Source: Planctomycetota bacterium (GTDB taxonomy: Bacteria; Planctomycetota; Phycisphaerae; Sedimentisphaerales; SM23-30). Taken from it: a stretch of DNA of 15,202 nt. The translations under genes were made by a program, and so were the position numbers. Where the stretch lies: positions 1 to 15,202 of the forward strand of contig JAKQBU010000449.1 in NCBI GenBank assembly GCA_029573975.1. The letters run 5' to 3'. The notes beneath the pieces are model-generated. The model saw only the letters and a list, made by a program, of their open reading frames with translations. It made no database searches and had not been told where the DNA came from. Shown piece by piece: positions 1 to 7,092 of this stretch (position 1 is its first letter; every line of letters begins with the position of its first letter).

Positions 1-1
1 T

Positions 2-397
2 ACCTATGCCGAGATGCCGCTGTTCAACTGGCTGCGCGATACCTATCATCTCAGCCGCAATCATTACGACCGGTTCGGCCATTTTTTCCAGGGTGTCACG
101 CCGGCCCTCCTGGCCCGCGAACTGCTGCTGCGAACCTCGCCGATGAAGAAGGGCAAGTGGCTTTTCTTTATCGTATGCTGCATCTGTCTGGCCATCAGTG
201 CCGGGTATGAACTGGTGGAATGGGGCGCTTCGGTGGCGTTACAGGAGGGGGCGGAGTCCTTTGTCGGTTCCCAGGGAGATGTCTGGGACGCACAGAAGGA
301 TATGTTCCTGTGTCTGTGCGGAGCGATTGCCGCCCAATTGGCACTGGCCCGCTTGCAGGACCAGCAACTGAAAAAACAAATTGGGAAAAACTGGTGA
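2..397 (+). CDS. DUF2238/YjdF-family integral membrane protein, C-terminal part (5' truncated by window edge)
   Basis: The reading frame is open from base 2, so the methionine at 14 is internal and the true start lies before the window. The visible 131 residues carry the hallmarks of the DUF2238 (YjdF) family: a T-Y-A-E-x-P-L segment at the very start, then N-x-Y-D-R-x-G-H-F-x-Q-G, then A-R-E-L-L-L-R, a membrane helix leading into Y-E-L-V-E-W, and the conserved G-S-Q-G-D-V-W-D-A-Q-x-D-M-F stretch followed by a last hydrophobic helix. Family members are inner-membrane proteins of unknown biochemical role, so no function is assigned. The C-terminus is polar and basic and probably cytoplasmic. 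It ends 12 bases before the dGTPase gene, which suggests one transcript. Family assignment is firm from motif recognition; function is unknown. Confidence 0.85.
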   Translation, partial: TYAEMPLFNWLRDTYHLSRNHYDRFGHFFQGVTPALLARELLLRTSPMKKGKWLFFIVCCICLAISAGYELVEWGASVALQEGAESFVGSQGDVWDAQKDMFLCLCGAIAAQLALARLQDQQLKKQIGKNW

Positions 398-409
398 GGG
401 GAGAATTCG

Positions 410-1561
410 ATGCAGAACTATCTACGCAGCCGCCAGCAGCAGGAAGAGATGGAATCGGCCCGACTGGCTGTCTATGCCCAGACTAGCCGGGCCAGCCGGG
501 GCCGGCAGTATCCCGAACCGGAACATCCCTGGCGGACTTGTTATCAGCGGGACCGGGACCGCATTATCCATAGTGCGGCCTTCCGCCGGCTGGAGGCCAA
601 AACGCAAGTGTTCTTCGCTGCTGGCAACGATTATTATCGGACCCGCCTGACCCATACGATGGAGGTCGCCCAGATTTCCCGGACTCTGGCACGGATTCTC
701 GGCTTAAATGAGGACCTGGCGGAAGCGGTGGCCCTGGCCCACGATCTGGGCCACCCGCCCTACGGCCACTGCGGCGAGGCGGTGCTCGATGAGTTGATGG
801 CAGGCCACGGCGGCTTCGAGCATAACCGGCAGTCGCTGCGTATCGTCGATTATCTGGAACATCCCTACCCGTCCTTTCGCGGCCTGAATCTAACCTGGGA
901 AACCCGGCTGTGTCTGGCCAAACATGAAACCCGATATGACAAACCGGAAACCGACCGGGAATTCGAACCGGGCCAGGCCCCGCTGGAAGGACAGATCGCC
1001 GACCTGGCCGATGCCATTGCCTATAACTCCCATGATCTGGACGACGCTTTGGCGGCCGGTTTGATTCAGGAAGGGGATTTGCAGACGATTGCTCTGTATC
1101 AGGAAATCAAAGAACAGGTAGAGGATCAATACCCGCAGGCCCATCCCTTCGCCCAGCGTCTGCGTTGTGCCAAGGGCCTGATCGATCTGCTGAGCCTGGA
1201 TGCGATCGAGGAAGCCGCCCTGCGGTTACAACAAGGGAATCCCAAATCCGCCAACGAGATTCGAAACGCACCCGAAAAAATGATCGGCCTTAGTCCGCTC
1301 CGCCAGCAGCAACTGAATCAGTTGCAGCAGTTCCTCTACGAAAAAGTCTATTACCATCCCCAGGTCAGCCGGGCACGGGAGATTGCCCAGGCCGAATTGA
1401 ACTATCTCTTTACCCGGTATCTCGATCAGCCGGCCTTATTGCCCCCCCGCTATCAGCAGCGGCTGGAACAGCAGGGCCGCCACCGCGTCATCTGCGACTA
1501 TCTGGCCGGAATGACCGACCGTTTCTGCCACCAGCTCTACGAACAGCGCAGCAGGGAATAA
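410..1561 (+). CDS. dgt: dGTPase (deoxyguanosinetriphosphate triphosphohydrolase), HD superfamily
   Basis: This 383-residue protein is predicted to hydrolyse dGTP, or dNTPs more broadly, to the deoxynucleoside and triphosphate in the cytoplasm, helping to set dNTP pools. The N-terminal part has the family block R-D-R-D-R-I-I-H-S-x-A-F-R-R-L (residues 47-61) with K-T-Q-V-F after it. The metal-binding HD set is complete: H82 in T-R-L-T-H-T-x-E-V, H111-D112 in A-H-D-L-G-H-P-P-Y-G-H, and D201 in A-D-A-I-A-Y-N-x-H-D. The G-G-F-E-H-N-x-Q-S motif lies at 134-142. The ATG at 410 follows a GGGGAG ribosome site by about 8 bases. Length and motifs match the shorter dGTPase type (near 380 residues) rather than the roughly 500-residue E. 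coli Dgt. Substrate preference cannot be read from sequence. No clear terminator follows. Confidence 0.93.
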   Translation: MQNYLRSRQQQEEMESARLAVYAQTSRASRGRQYPEPEHPWRTCYQRDRDRIIHSAAFRRLEAKTQVFFAAGNDYYRTRLTHTMEVAQISRTLARILGLNEDLAEAVALAHDLGHPPYGHCGEAVLDELMAGHGGFEHNRQSLRIVDYLEHPYPSFRGLNLTWETRLCLAKHETRYDKPETDREFEPGQAPLEGQIADLADAIAYNSHDLDDALAAGLIQEGDLQTIALYQEIKEQVEDQYPQAHPFAQRLRCAKGLIDLLSLDAIEEAALRLQQGNPKSANEIRNAPEKMIGLSPLRQQQLNQLQQFLYEKVYYHPQVSRAREIAQAELNYLFTRYLDQPALLPPRYQQRLEQQGRHRVICDYLAGMTDRFCHQLYEQRSRE

Positions 1562-1718
1562 TTTCCAATTCTGCGGTGGGCAGGGATGGTAACGGCTGGG
1601 AAATCGTTTCTTGTCTGGTTGGTTTTTCCGATTATACGGTTTGTCCCGTTTGCTCAAATCAGGCAATCTTTTTACTTTTCCCGATGGTATTTAATCCCTG
1701 TTAAATCGCCCAAGTCAT

Positions 1719-1747
1719 TTGACCCTCTCCCTGTTGTAATTTATAGT
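1719..1747 (+). promoter_or_regulatory. Predicted sigma70-type promoter of the pil operon
   Basis: TTGACC at 1719-1724 and TATAGT at 1742-1747 are separated by exactly 17 bases; each hexamer matches the consensus at 5 of 6 positions. It lies in the AT-rich gap after dgt, upstream of pilM, and is the only strong promoter I see before the pil genes. Transcription would start near 1754, giving a 5' leader of about 180 nt. The rest of the gap before it (1562-1718) holds no gene or clear terminator that I can support. Confidence 0.6.
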
Positions 1748-1753
1748 TTTTTG

Positions 1754-1933
1754 TGATTACAGAAAAAGCAGACAAACTGGATAAGACAAAATTGGCACAA
1801 AAAATGGATTTATGCACGAAAAAACAGGGTTTTCAGCATGATTACCGGCAAGGATGCGGACCATGGAGAATCGCTATACCCATCAGATGATGGTTCAGCA
1901 AACTGTATAAAAACATACAGGAGGCATTTTAGG
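1754..1933 (+). promoter_or_regulatory. Long structured 5' leader of the pil operon
   Basis: The leader between the predicted start of transcription and the pilM ATG contains several hairpins. CTGTAT (1903-1908) pairs perfectly with ATACAG (1915-1920) around a 6-base loop, and the last AG of this stem is the first AG of the AGGAGG ribosome site (1919-1924). CCATC (1880-1884) pairs with GATGG (1889-1893) around AGAT. The latter competes with a longer pairing of GGACCAT (1858-1864) with ATGGTTC (1890-1896), seven pairs including one G-T. Mutually exclusive stems plus a partly covered ribosome site suggest regulated translation. It does not match the c-di-GMP (GEMM-I) riboswitch core that I know, nor another class I recognise. 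Confidence 0.35.
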
Positions 1934-3112
1934 ATGCTGAGATTTTTACGTAACAAAGTATATCCCATAGGCATCGACCTGGGCAGCTCGAGTCTCAAGA
2001 TGGTTCAACTGCGGACGACTGAGAGCGGTTTGGGCCTGGTTGCCGCCGGAAAAAGGGATGTTCCGCATGATATCCAGGAGGAACCGGCTCAACTGCAAGA
2101 GTGGTATATCCGTAATATCAAGGAATTGCTGGCAGAAAAACCGTTTAAAGGCAAACGGGTAGTAACCTGCCTGCCGGCCCGTGATATGCTGGTGCAGCAT
2201 ATGAGAATGGCCAAAATGGATGAAGCACAGACCGAAAAGGCGCTGCCCTGGGAAGCACGGGACAAGGTTCCGTTTGACGTCAGCCAGGCCCTGCTGCGCC
2301 ATGTCATCGCCGGCGAAATTTACGAAAGCAATGAATGCAAACAGGAAGTCATACTCATGGCCGCTTCCCGCGAGGCGGTGGAGAGGCATCTGTATTTGAT
2401 CGAGCGGACCAAAGTGGAAATCGACTATGTGAATGTCGAACCCTGCGCTCTGGTGAGCTGTTTTGCCCATCTGATCGAGGAAAACAAGGATAAACACAGT
2501 GCCGCCATGTTTATAGACCTGGGACATGTTTGCACGAAAGTAGTAGTCGCACACGGCACGAAAATCGTTTTCTGCCGCAATGTGCGGATTGCCGCCGAAA
2601 ATATCCGCCGCTCCCTGTGTGAAAAACTGGGGGTGGACTATTTTCAGGCCGTTCAATATCATACCCGTCTGCAGCCGCAGATGTCTCCGCCGAAACCGGC
2701 GGCGCCGCTGGCCGCCGGCAGCAAAGCCGGCTCCTCCGGCTGCGCGGTGGCGGCGGATCCCGCCGAATGGTCTCCGGATGCGGTCTCCCGGCAATCCAGG
2801 GTGGATGAAATCATTACGCAAACGCTGGATTGCCTGTCAGAGGAAATCCGCGGGTGCATTCGGTATCATGATTTACTTTTTAACAGCGAACCGATCCGGA
2901 ACGTGGTGTTTCTGGGCGGTCAATCCAAAAACAGGATGTTGTCACAAAAGCTGGCGCGAAATCTGGGGCTGCCCGCCCAATTGGGGGATCCCCTGGGCCG
3001 TATCGACCCGCAAAGCCGCACGGGAAGCCATAGCGACGTCCCGCCGGGCGAAACCCATTCGGACTGGGCTGTAGCCTTCGGATTAAGCCTGGGCGGAGTG
3101 GACGCCGGCTGA
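1934..3112 (+). CDS. pilM: Type IV pilus assembly protein PilM (actin-like ATPase)
   Basis: PilM is a cytoplasmic actin/FtsA-like ATPase that binds the N-terminal tail of PilN and couples the inner-membrane alignment complex to the pilus motor. The 392-residue protein shows the phosphate-1 loop I-G-I-D-L-G-S-S-S-L-K at 12-22, the phosphate-2 loop F-I-D-L-G-H-V-C-T-K at 193-202, and the adenosine motif V-V-F-L-G-G-Q-S-K-N at 324-333. The start at 1934 is chosen because AGGAGG (1919-1924) lies 9 bases upstream. An in-frame ATG at 1838 has no ribosome site and would add 32 residues ahead of the conserved fold. A Pro/Ala/Gly/Ser-rich insertion (about 250-285) makes it longer than the usual roughly 350 residues. 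It is the first gene of the pil operon; pilN follows after 28 bases. Confidence 0.93.
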   Translation: MLRFLRNKVYPIGIDLGSSSLKMVQLRTTESGLGLVAAGKRDVPHDIQEEPAQLQEWYIRNIKELLAEKPFKGKRVVTCLPARDMLVQHMRMAKMDEAQTEKALPWEARDKVPFDVSQALLRHVIAGEIYESNECKQEVILMAASREAVERHLYLIERTKVEIDYVNVEPCALVSCFAHLIEENKDKHSAAMFIDLGHVCTKVVVAHGTKIVFCRNVRIAAENIRRSLCEKLGVDYFQAVQYHTRLQPQMSPPKPAAPLAAGSKAGSSGCAVAADPAEWSPDAVSRQSRVDEIITQTLDCLSEEIRGCIRYHDLLFNSEPIRNVVFLGGQSKNRMLSQKLARNLGLPAQLGDPLGRIDPQSRTGSHSDVPPGETHSDWAVAFGLSLGGVDAG

Positions 3113-3140
3113 GTGTGGCAAACCGTAAACAGGAGCAAGT

Positions 3141-3869
3141 ATGAGCAATAAAGTAAATTTTCTCCCCGAAGATTATGTGGAAAAAAAGGCCCAGCACCGG
3201 ACCAATGTGATCTGCCTGGTTTTATTCCTGCTGGTGATGGCGGGAGTGGCCGGCGGCTTTCTGATTACGGACAAAAAACAGGAAGAGATCGATAAGTGTG
3301 CCGCCGATATGAACCAGCAGATGGTACAGGCCAATAATTCTCTCAAGCAAATGGAACTTCTGGAAAAAAAGAAACAAACCATGATGCAAAAGGCCGGCAT
3401 CAGCGCCTCCCTGATGGAGCCGGTCCCGCGCTCCCTGCTTCTGGCTACCATCACCAACAATCTGCCGACCGGGGTTTCGCTGCTGGATTATACGCTGGAT
3501 ACCAAAACCACCGCCGTCAATAGCAGAACAGAGGATAAAAATGCCGCCAAAACGCGGGATAAACGGAGAGCCGCCTCGAAGAAAAAGGCCGACGAGCCGG
3601 AAGAGGAAAAACAGGTGATTCAGCAGCTATACGAAACCAAGGTCGAATTAAGCGGCCTGGCCCCTTCGGATATGCAGGTCGCTCAATTTATCGCCAATCT
3701 GAATAAGTGTTCGCTCTTCAACCAGGTGAACCTGGTGTTTTCGGAAGAGAATACGGTCAATGAAGAGGTGCTGCGGAAGTTCCGGCTGATGATTATGCTT
3801 GATCCAAAAGCCAAAGCCAGCGAGTCGGATGTGGAAATGGCGCGAAACAATCATATCAGCGGAATGTGA
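3141..3869 (+). CDS. pilN: Type IV pilus assembly protein PilN
   Basis: PilN is a bitopic inner-membrane protein whose short cytoplasmic tail docks on PilM and whose periplasmic part dimerises with PilO. The tail begins with V-N-F-L-P-E-D-Y (residues 5-12), the form here of the conserved I-N-L-L-P motif that inserts into PilM. A single membrane helix spans about 23-43, followed by a Gln/Lys-rich coiled coil (about 45-85) and an alpha/beta domain resuming near 158 (Y-E-T-K-V-E-L-S-G). Between them lies a very charged Lys/Arg/Glu-rich insertion (about 129-158) that makes this protein longer than the usual roughly 190-210 residues. AGGAG at 3131-3135 precedes the ATG by 5 bases. Position between pilM and pilO supports the call. 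Confidence 0.88.
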   Translation: MSNKVNFLPEDYVEKKAQHRTNVICLVLFLLVMAGVAGGFLITDKKQEEIDKCAADMNQQMVQANNSLKQMELLEKKKQTMMQKAGISASLMEPVPRSLLLATITNNLPTGVSLLDYTLDTKTTAVNSRTEDKNAAKTRDKRRAASKKKADEPEEEKQVIQQLYETKVELSGLAPSDMQVAQFIANLNKCSLFNQVNLVFSEENTVNEEVLRKFRLMIMLDPKAKASESDVEMARNNHISGM

Positions 3870-3923
3870 GCAGCGCGCAGGAAAGCAGGTACTACTGTGC
3901 AGTCAGGTATGAGGTAAAAAATT

Positions 3924-4466
3924 ATGAAATTCGGAATTCGAGAATTGCTGTTTGTGATTTTGCTGCTGGCCATCCCGATTGGGGCCTATTACTGGGTTTT
4001 TAAACCCGCCAATGCCCATATCGAAAAACAAAAAGCGGAGATTCTGGCCAAATCCCAGAAACTGACCAATCTGCGGAAAGCCATGGTCGGCATCGACGAC
4101 CTCAATGAGGAAGTCAAAAAACTCCAGGAGGCGGTCACCTATTTTGAAAGCAAGCTGCCCCCCCGGCATGAAATTCATAAAGTATTGGCGCGGGTCACCG
4201 AGATTGCCGAAAGCCACCACCTGGAAACCAAACTGTTCCAGACCAAAAAGGCCCTGCCCTTTGCCGCCTATTCGGAGCAGCCGATCCAGATGGATGTGTA
4301 CGGCGATTTCGACGCCTATTATCAATTTCTGCTGGACCTGGAAAAAATGCCCCGGATTACCCGCGTCAAAAGCATGAAAGTGGAAAAAGACAAGGAGAAA
4401 GAGGGAATGACGGAAGCCAGCTTTATGTTAAGCATCTACTTCGATAAGGAAAGTACCGCCAGCTAA
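3924..4466 (+). CDS. pilO: Type IV pilus assembly protein PilO
   Basis: PilO is the bitopic inner-membrane partner of PilN in the alignment complex. The 180-residue protein has a short cytoplasmic N-terminus, one membrane helix at about 8-25, a coiled coil (about 30-78) and a ferredoxin-like periplasmic domain with the typical Y-G-D-F-D-A-Y-Y-Q-F-L-x-D-L-E-K-M-P-R segment at 126-144, a known PilO signature. GAGGT at 3911-3915 sits 8 bases before the ATG. It has no enzymatic motif, as expected. It lies between pilN and a pilP-like gene. Confidence 0.9.
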   Translation: MKFGIRELLFVILLLAIPIGAYYWVFKPANAHIEKQKAEILAKSQKLTNLRKAMVGIDDLNEEVKKLQEAVTYFESKLPPRHEIHKVLARVTEIAESHHLETKLFQTKKALPFAAYSEQPIQMDVYGDFDAYYQFLLDLEKMPRITRVKSMKVEKDKEKEGMTEASFMLSIYFDKESTAS

Positions 4467-4501
4467 AGGGAACCGGTTTACTTCTGTACAGGGAATCAAA
4501 A

Positions 4502-5182
4502 ATGAATAAAGACAAATTAAATCATGAGCTGAAAAACGAAACGACGCCCGAATCCGCCTGGGGAAACACCCTTCCCAGCGATTTGTCGATGGGCGATATC
4601 ACCGAATCCGAATTCGGCAGTAAAAAAAAGACCAATCTCAATAAGGGTACCATCTTTCTGCTGGTCACCTGTGCGGTCGGGGTGGGCGTGATGTATCTAT
4701 TCGGAATCAAGCAAAAACCCAAAGAAGCGACGGCCGAGGAAAAGGCCATAGAAGCCCAGGTCGATGAGGCGCTGAAAAAACTGGTCAACAAAGAAGAACA
4801 GGATCAGGCGAAGAATTTGTTTAAGGATACCACGGAAATGGTGCAGGCCTTTTATGAATATCCCGCCAAACAGCAGGTGGCCGTGGATGAACTCCAGAAA
4901 AATCCGTTTTGCCATGCCGCCGAGAAGAAGGAGGAAACAGGCAAGGTGGATGAAAAGGCCCTCCAGCGGGAAAAAGAACGGCTCCTGCGGGAAGCCCAGA
5001 CCAAACTGGGGCAGTTAAAGCTGCAGTCCATTTTGAAAGGCACCAAGGGCGCCACCTGCCTGATCAACGGCGAAATCTACAAGGCCGGCCAGCCGGTAGG
5101 AGAGATCTTTACCATCAAGGCCATTGAAGACAATAAAGTCATTCTGGTAGCGTCCGACACTGAATTTGCTTTGGAAATGTAA
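4502..5182 (+). CDS. PilP/GspC-like inner-membrane protein of the pilus alignment complex
   Basis: Position after pilO and the C-terminal domain support a PilP- or GspC-like linker between the inner-membrane platform and an outer-membrane secretin. The C-terminal 55 residues (about 172-226) begin L-K-L-Q-S-I-L-K-G and continue with a small beta-rich pattern (L-I-N-G-E-I-Y-K-A-G-Q-P-V-G, then a V-I-L-V-A-S strand) like the HR domain of GspC and the beta domain of PilP. Unlike classic PilP, it has no lipobox or signal peptide. Instead there is a 48-residue polar, probably cytoplasmic N-terminus, a membrane helix at about 50-68, and a long charged helical linker (about 72-170). That bitopic layout is GspC-like. 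AGGGA at 4490-4494 lies 7 bases before the ATG. Fold is inferred, not proven. Confidence 0.7.
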   Translation: MNKDKLNHELKNETTPESAWGNTLPSDLSMGDITESEFGSKKKTNLNKGTIFLLVTCAVGVGVMYLFGIKQKPKEATAEEKAIEAQVDEALKKLVNKEEQDQAKNLFKDTTEMVQAFYEYPAKQQVAVDELQKNPFCHAAEKKEETGKVDEKALQREKERLLREAQTKLGQLKLQSILKGTKGATCLINGEIYKAGQPVGEIFTIKAIEDNKVILVASDTEFALEM

Positions 5183-5208
5183 GACGGCCGAATACAAAGA
5201 AGCTCACT

Positions 5209-7050
5209 ATGTTTAATACCAAGGAATTGAAAGACTTTATGGCGCAAACCCCGGTACCGGAGTCGGAACTTCTGCCGGAAGTCCCGGCCGGTTCGCAGAA
5301 TCCTGTTCTCAGCGATCTCTGGCAGCCGGAAGAAAATCCCCAGGCCGCCCGCCCCGCCGCCCTGGAGGATCGCCTGTGTGAATTGGGCCATATCAGCAGC
5401 GAGCAGATGGAGCAGGCCCGTTCCATTCATAAGAAAACGCCGCGCAAACGGCTGGGACAGATTCTTCTGGAAATGGGAGTCATCAGCGAGGCCAATCTGA
5501 TGGCCTGCCTGGCCGAGCAGTATGGAGTTCCGTTTGTTCGCGTGACGCGCGATCACATGGACATGAAGGTCTTCGGGCTGCTCGATAAGCTGTATATGGA
5601 ACAGCATCAAATCATTCCCCTGGGCCTGGAAGGGGATAAACTGGTAGTCGCCACCACCGATCCGACCAACGTTTTTCTACTGGACGAAGTCAAACGGAAG
5701 ACCAAGAAACCCCTGGCGGTCCGGATCTGTCCGTCGGAAGACATCAAAACCATTCTGCAGGACCTGAACGCCGCCGACAGCGGCACCGATTACCAGGTGG
5801 ACGATATCATCAAAAACATCGAAGAAAATGATGTCGAGGTGGTCGATACCGAGGATGAAGATATCGCCGATATGGAGCGGATCGCCGGCGAATCGCCCAT
5901 TATCAAATTCGTGAATTATATCATTTTCAACGCGGTAAAAGAAGGGGCATCCGATATCCATATCGAACCGGGCGACAAAAAACTGCGCCTCCGCTACCGG
6001 ATCGACGGGGTCCTGTTTGAAACGGTCAATCCGCCGTATAATATGCATGCCCCCATTGTTTCGCGTATCAAAATTATGTCCAACCTCGATATCGCCGAAC
6101 GCCGCCTGCCGCAGGACGGCCGCATTCGGGTCTCTATTCACGGCCGGAATGTGGATATGCGGGTTTCTACCCTGCCGTCCTCGCATGGCGAAAAAGTCGT
6201 TATTCGTATCCTGGATACCGGAACAACCAAACGCAGCATGACGGATCTGGGTTTCGATCCCAACACCCTGGAAATCCTGAATCATCAGATTCACCAGCCC
6301 CACGGCATCATTCTCGTGACCGGTCCGACCGGCTCCGGAAAAAGTACAACCCTGTATTCCGCCCTGCGCACCATGGATATCCGCAGCTTGAACGTATCGA
6401 CCGTGGAAGATCCGGTCGAATATCAGCTCGAAGGCATTACCCAGGTCCAGGTGCATGAACGCATCGGAATGACCTTTTCTGCCGCCTTGCGCTCTCTCCT
6501 GCGGCAGGACCCCGATGTCATCATGGTCGGCGAAATCCGCGATGCGGAAACCGCCCGGATCGCCGTGCAGGCCTCCCTGACCGGCCATCTGGTCCTATCC
6601 ACCCTCCATACCAATGACGCCCCCAGCAGTATTACCCGATTGATTAATATCGGGATCGAATCGTATCTCATCGCCGCTTCCACCAATGCCGTGCTGGCCC
6701 AGCGGCTGGTCCGGAAAATCTGTCCGCATTGCAAACAACCCTATGAGCCGAAACCCGAAGAGGCTGGCTATATGGAAATGTTCGGATTCAACCGGGATAA
6801 CCTCTTCCATGGGACCGGCTGTGAACATTGCCGCCATACCGGCTACCAGGGACGAATCGGATTGTACGAATTACTGGTCATTGATGATAAATACCGCGAT
6901 GTCATCACCGGCAATCCCAACGTAACGGAACTGCGCCGGATGTGCAAGGAACGCGGCATGACCACCTTGCGGGAAGACGGCTTTACCAAAGTGAGAATAG
7001 GTATGACCACCATCGATGAAGTCATGCGGGTCACCGAGTGTACCATATAA
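5209..7050 (+). CDS. pilB: Type IV pilus extension ATPase PilB (GspE/PulE family)
   Basis: This is a cytoplasmic hexameric ATPase that powers pilus polymerisation through PilC. The 613 residues hold an N-terminal GspE/MshEN-type domain (about 46-190), a linker rich in Asp/Glu (about 195-225), the second N-domain (about 226-340) and the C-terminal ATPase. Visible motifs are Walker A G-P-T-G-S-G-K-S-T (372-380), the Asp box E400-D401-P-V-E404, Walker B in R-Q-D-P-D-V-I-M-V-G-E (432-442), the His box T-G-H-L-V-L-S-T-L-H-T (458-468), and a four-cysteine zinc site C505/C508/C538/C541 typical of PilB/GspE. The MshEN second motif is intact (R81-L-G ... Q104), the first is degenerate. The ribosome site (AAAGAAG) is weak, but no better in-frame start is seen. 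pilT follows after 42 bases. Confidence 0.95.
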   Translation: MFNTKELKDFMAQTPVPESELLPEVPAGSQNPVLSDLWQPEENPQAARPAALEDRLCELGHISSEQMEQARSIHKKTPRKRLGQILLEMGVISEANLMACLAEQYGVPFVRVTRDHMDMKVFGLLDKLYMEQHQIIPLGLEGDKLVVATTDPTNVFLLDEVKRKTKKPLAVRICPSEDIKTILQDLNAADSGTDYQVDDIIKNIEENDVEVVDTEDEDIADMERIAGESPIIKFVNYIIFNAVKEGASDIHIEPGDKKLRLRYRIDGVLFETVNPPYNMHAPIVSRIKIMSNLDIAERRLPQDGRIRVSIHGRNVDMRVSTLPSSHGEKVVIRILDTGTTKRSMTDLGFDPNTLEILNHQIHQPHGIILVTGPTGSGKSTTLYSALRTMDIRSLNVSTVEDPVEYQLEGITQVQVHERIGMTFSAALRSLLRQDPDVIMVGEIRDAETARIAVQASLTGHLVLSTLHTNDAPSSITRLINIGIESYLIAASTNAVLAQRLVRKICPHCKQPYEPKPEEAGYMEMFGFNRDNLFHGTGCEHCRHTGYQGRIGLYELLVIDDKYRDVITGNPNVTELRRMCKERGMTTLREDGFTKVRIGMTTIDEVMRVTECTI

Positions 7051-7060
7051 AATTGCAGGA

Positions 7061-7078
7061 CCAGCCGTACGGGGCTGG
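7061..7078 (+). promoter_or_regulatory. Intergenic hairpin just before the pilT ribosome site
   Basis: CCAGCC (7061-7066) pairs perfectly with GGCTGG (7073-7078) around the loop GTACGG, ending 2 bases before AAGGAG (7081-7086) of pilT. There is no T-run after it, so it is not an intrinsic terminator. It could protect the upstream mRNA or modulate pilT translation relative to pilB. Confidence 0.4.
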
Positions 7079-7092
7079 AAAAGGAGACCACT

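Noticed and set aside
1562..1718. Terminator after the dGTPase gene
   Set aside because: Only short or widely spaced inverted repeats are present (for example ACGG/CCGT near 1640), without a strong stem followed by a T-run.
1793..1807. Possible sigma54 promoter (TGGCAC ... ) before pilM
   Set aside because: The -24 part matches, but the essential GC of the -12 element is GG, so it is unlikely to work; the sigma70-type site at 1719-1747 is much better.
1804..1890. 28-codon ORF in the pilM leader
   Set aside because: It has no ribosome site and no recognisable pattern; in an AT-rich leader this length is expected by chance.
1838..1933. Upstream in-frame ATG extending PilM by 32 residues
   Set aside because: It has no ribosome site, and the extension is unlike PilM, whereas the ATG at 1934 has AGGAGG at ideal spacing directly before the conserved fold.
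1754..1933. c-di-GMP (GEMM-I) riboswitch before the pilus operon
   Set aside because: The conserved core blocks of that class (such as the GCAAAGCC and GGUAGG-type segments) are not found in order; the leader may still be regulatory.
1946..2821. Long open frame on the - strand antisense to pilM (291 codons)
   Set aside because: It is a shadow of pilM with composition-driven, non-family sequence; similar antisense frames occur under pilB, pilT and the PilX-like gene.
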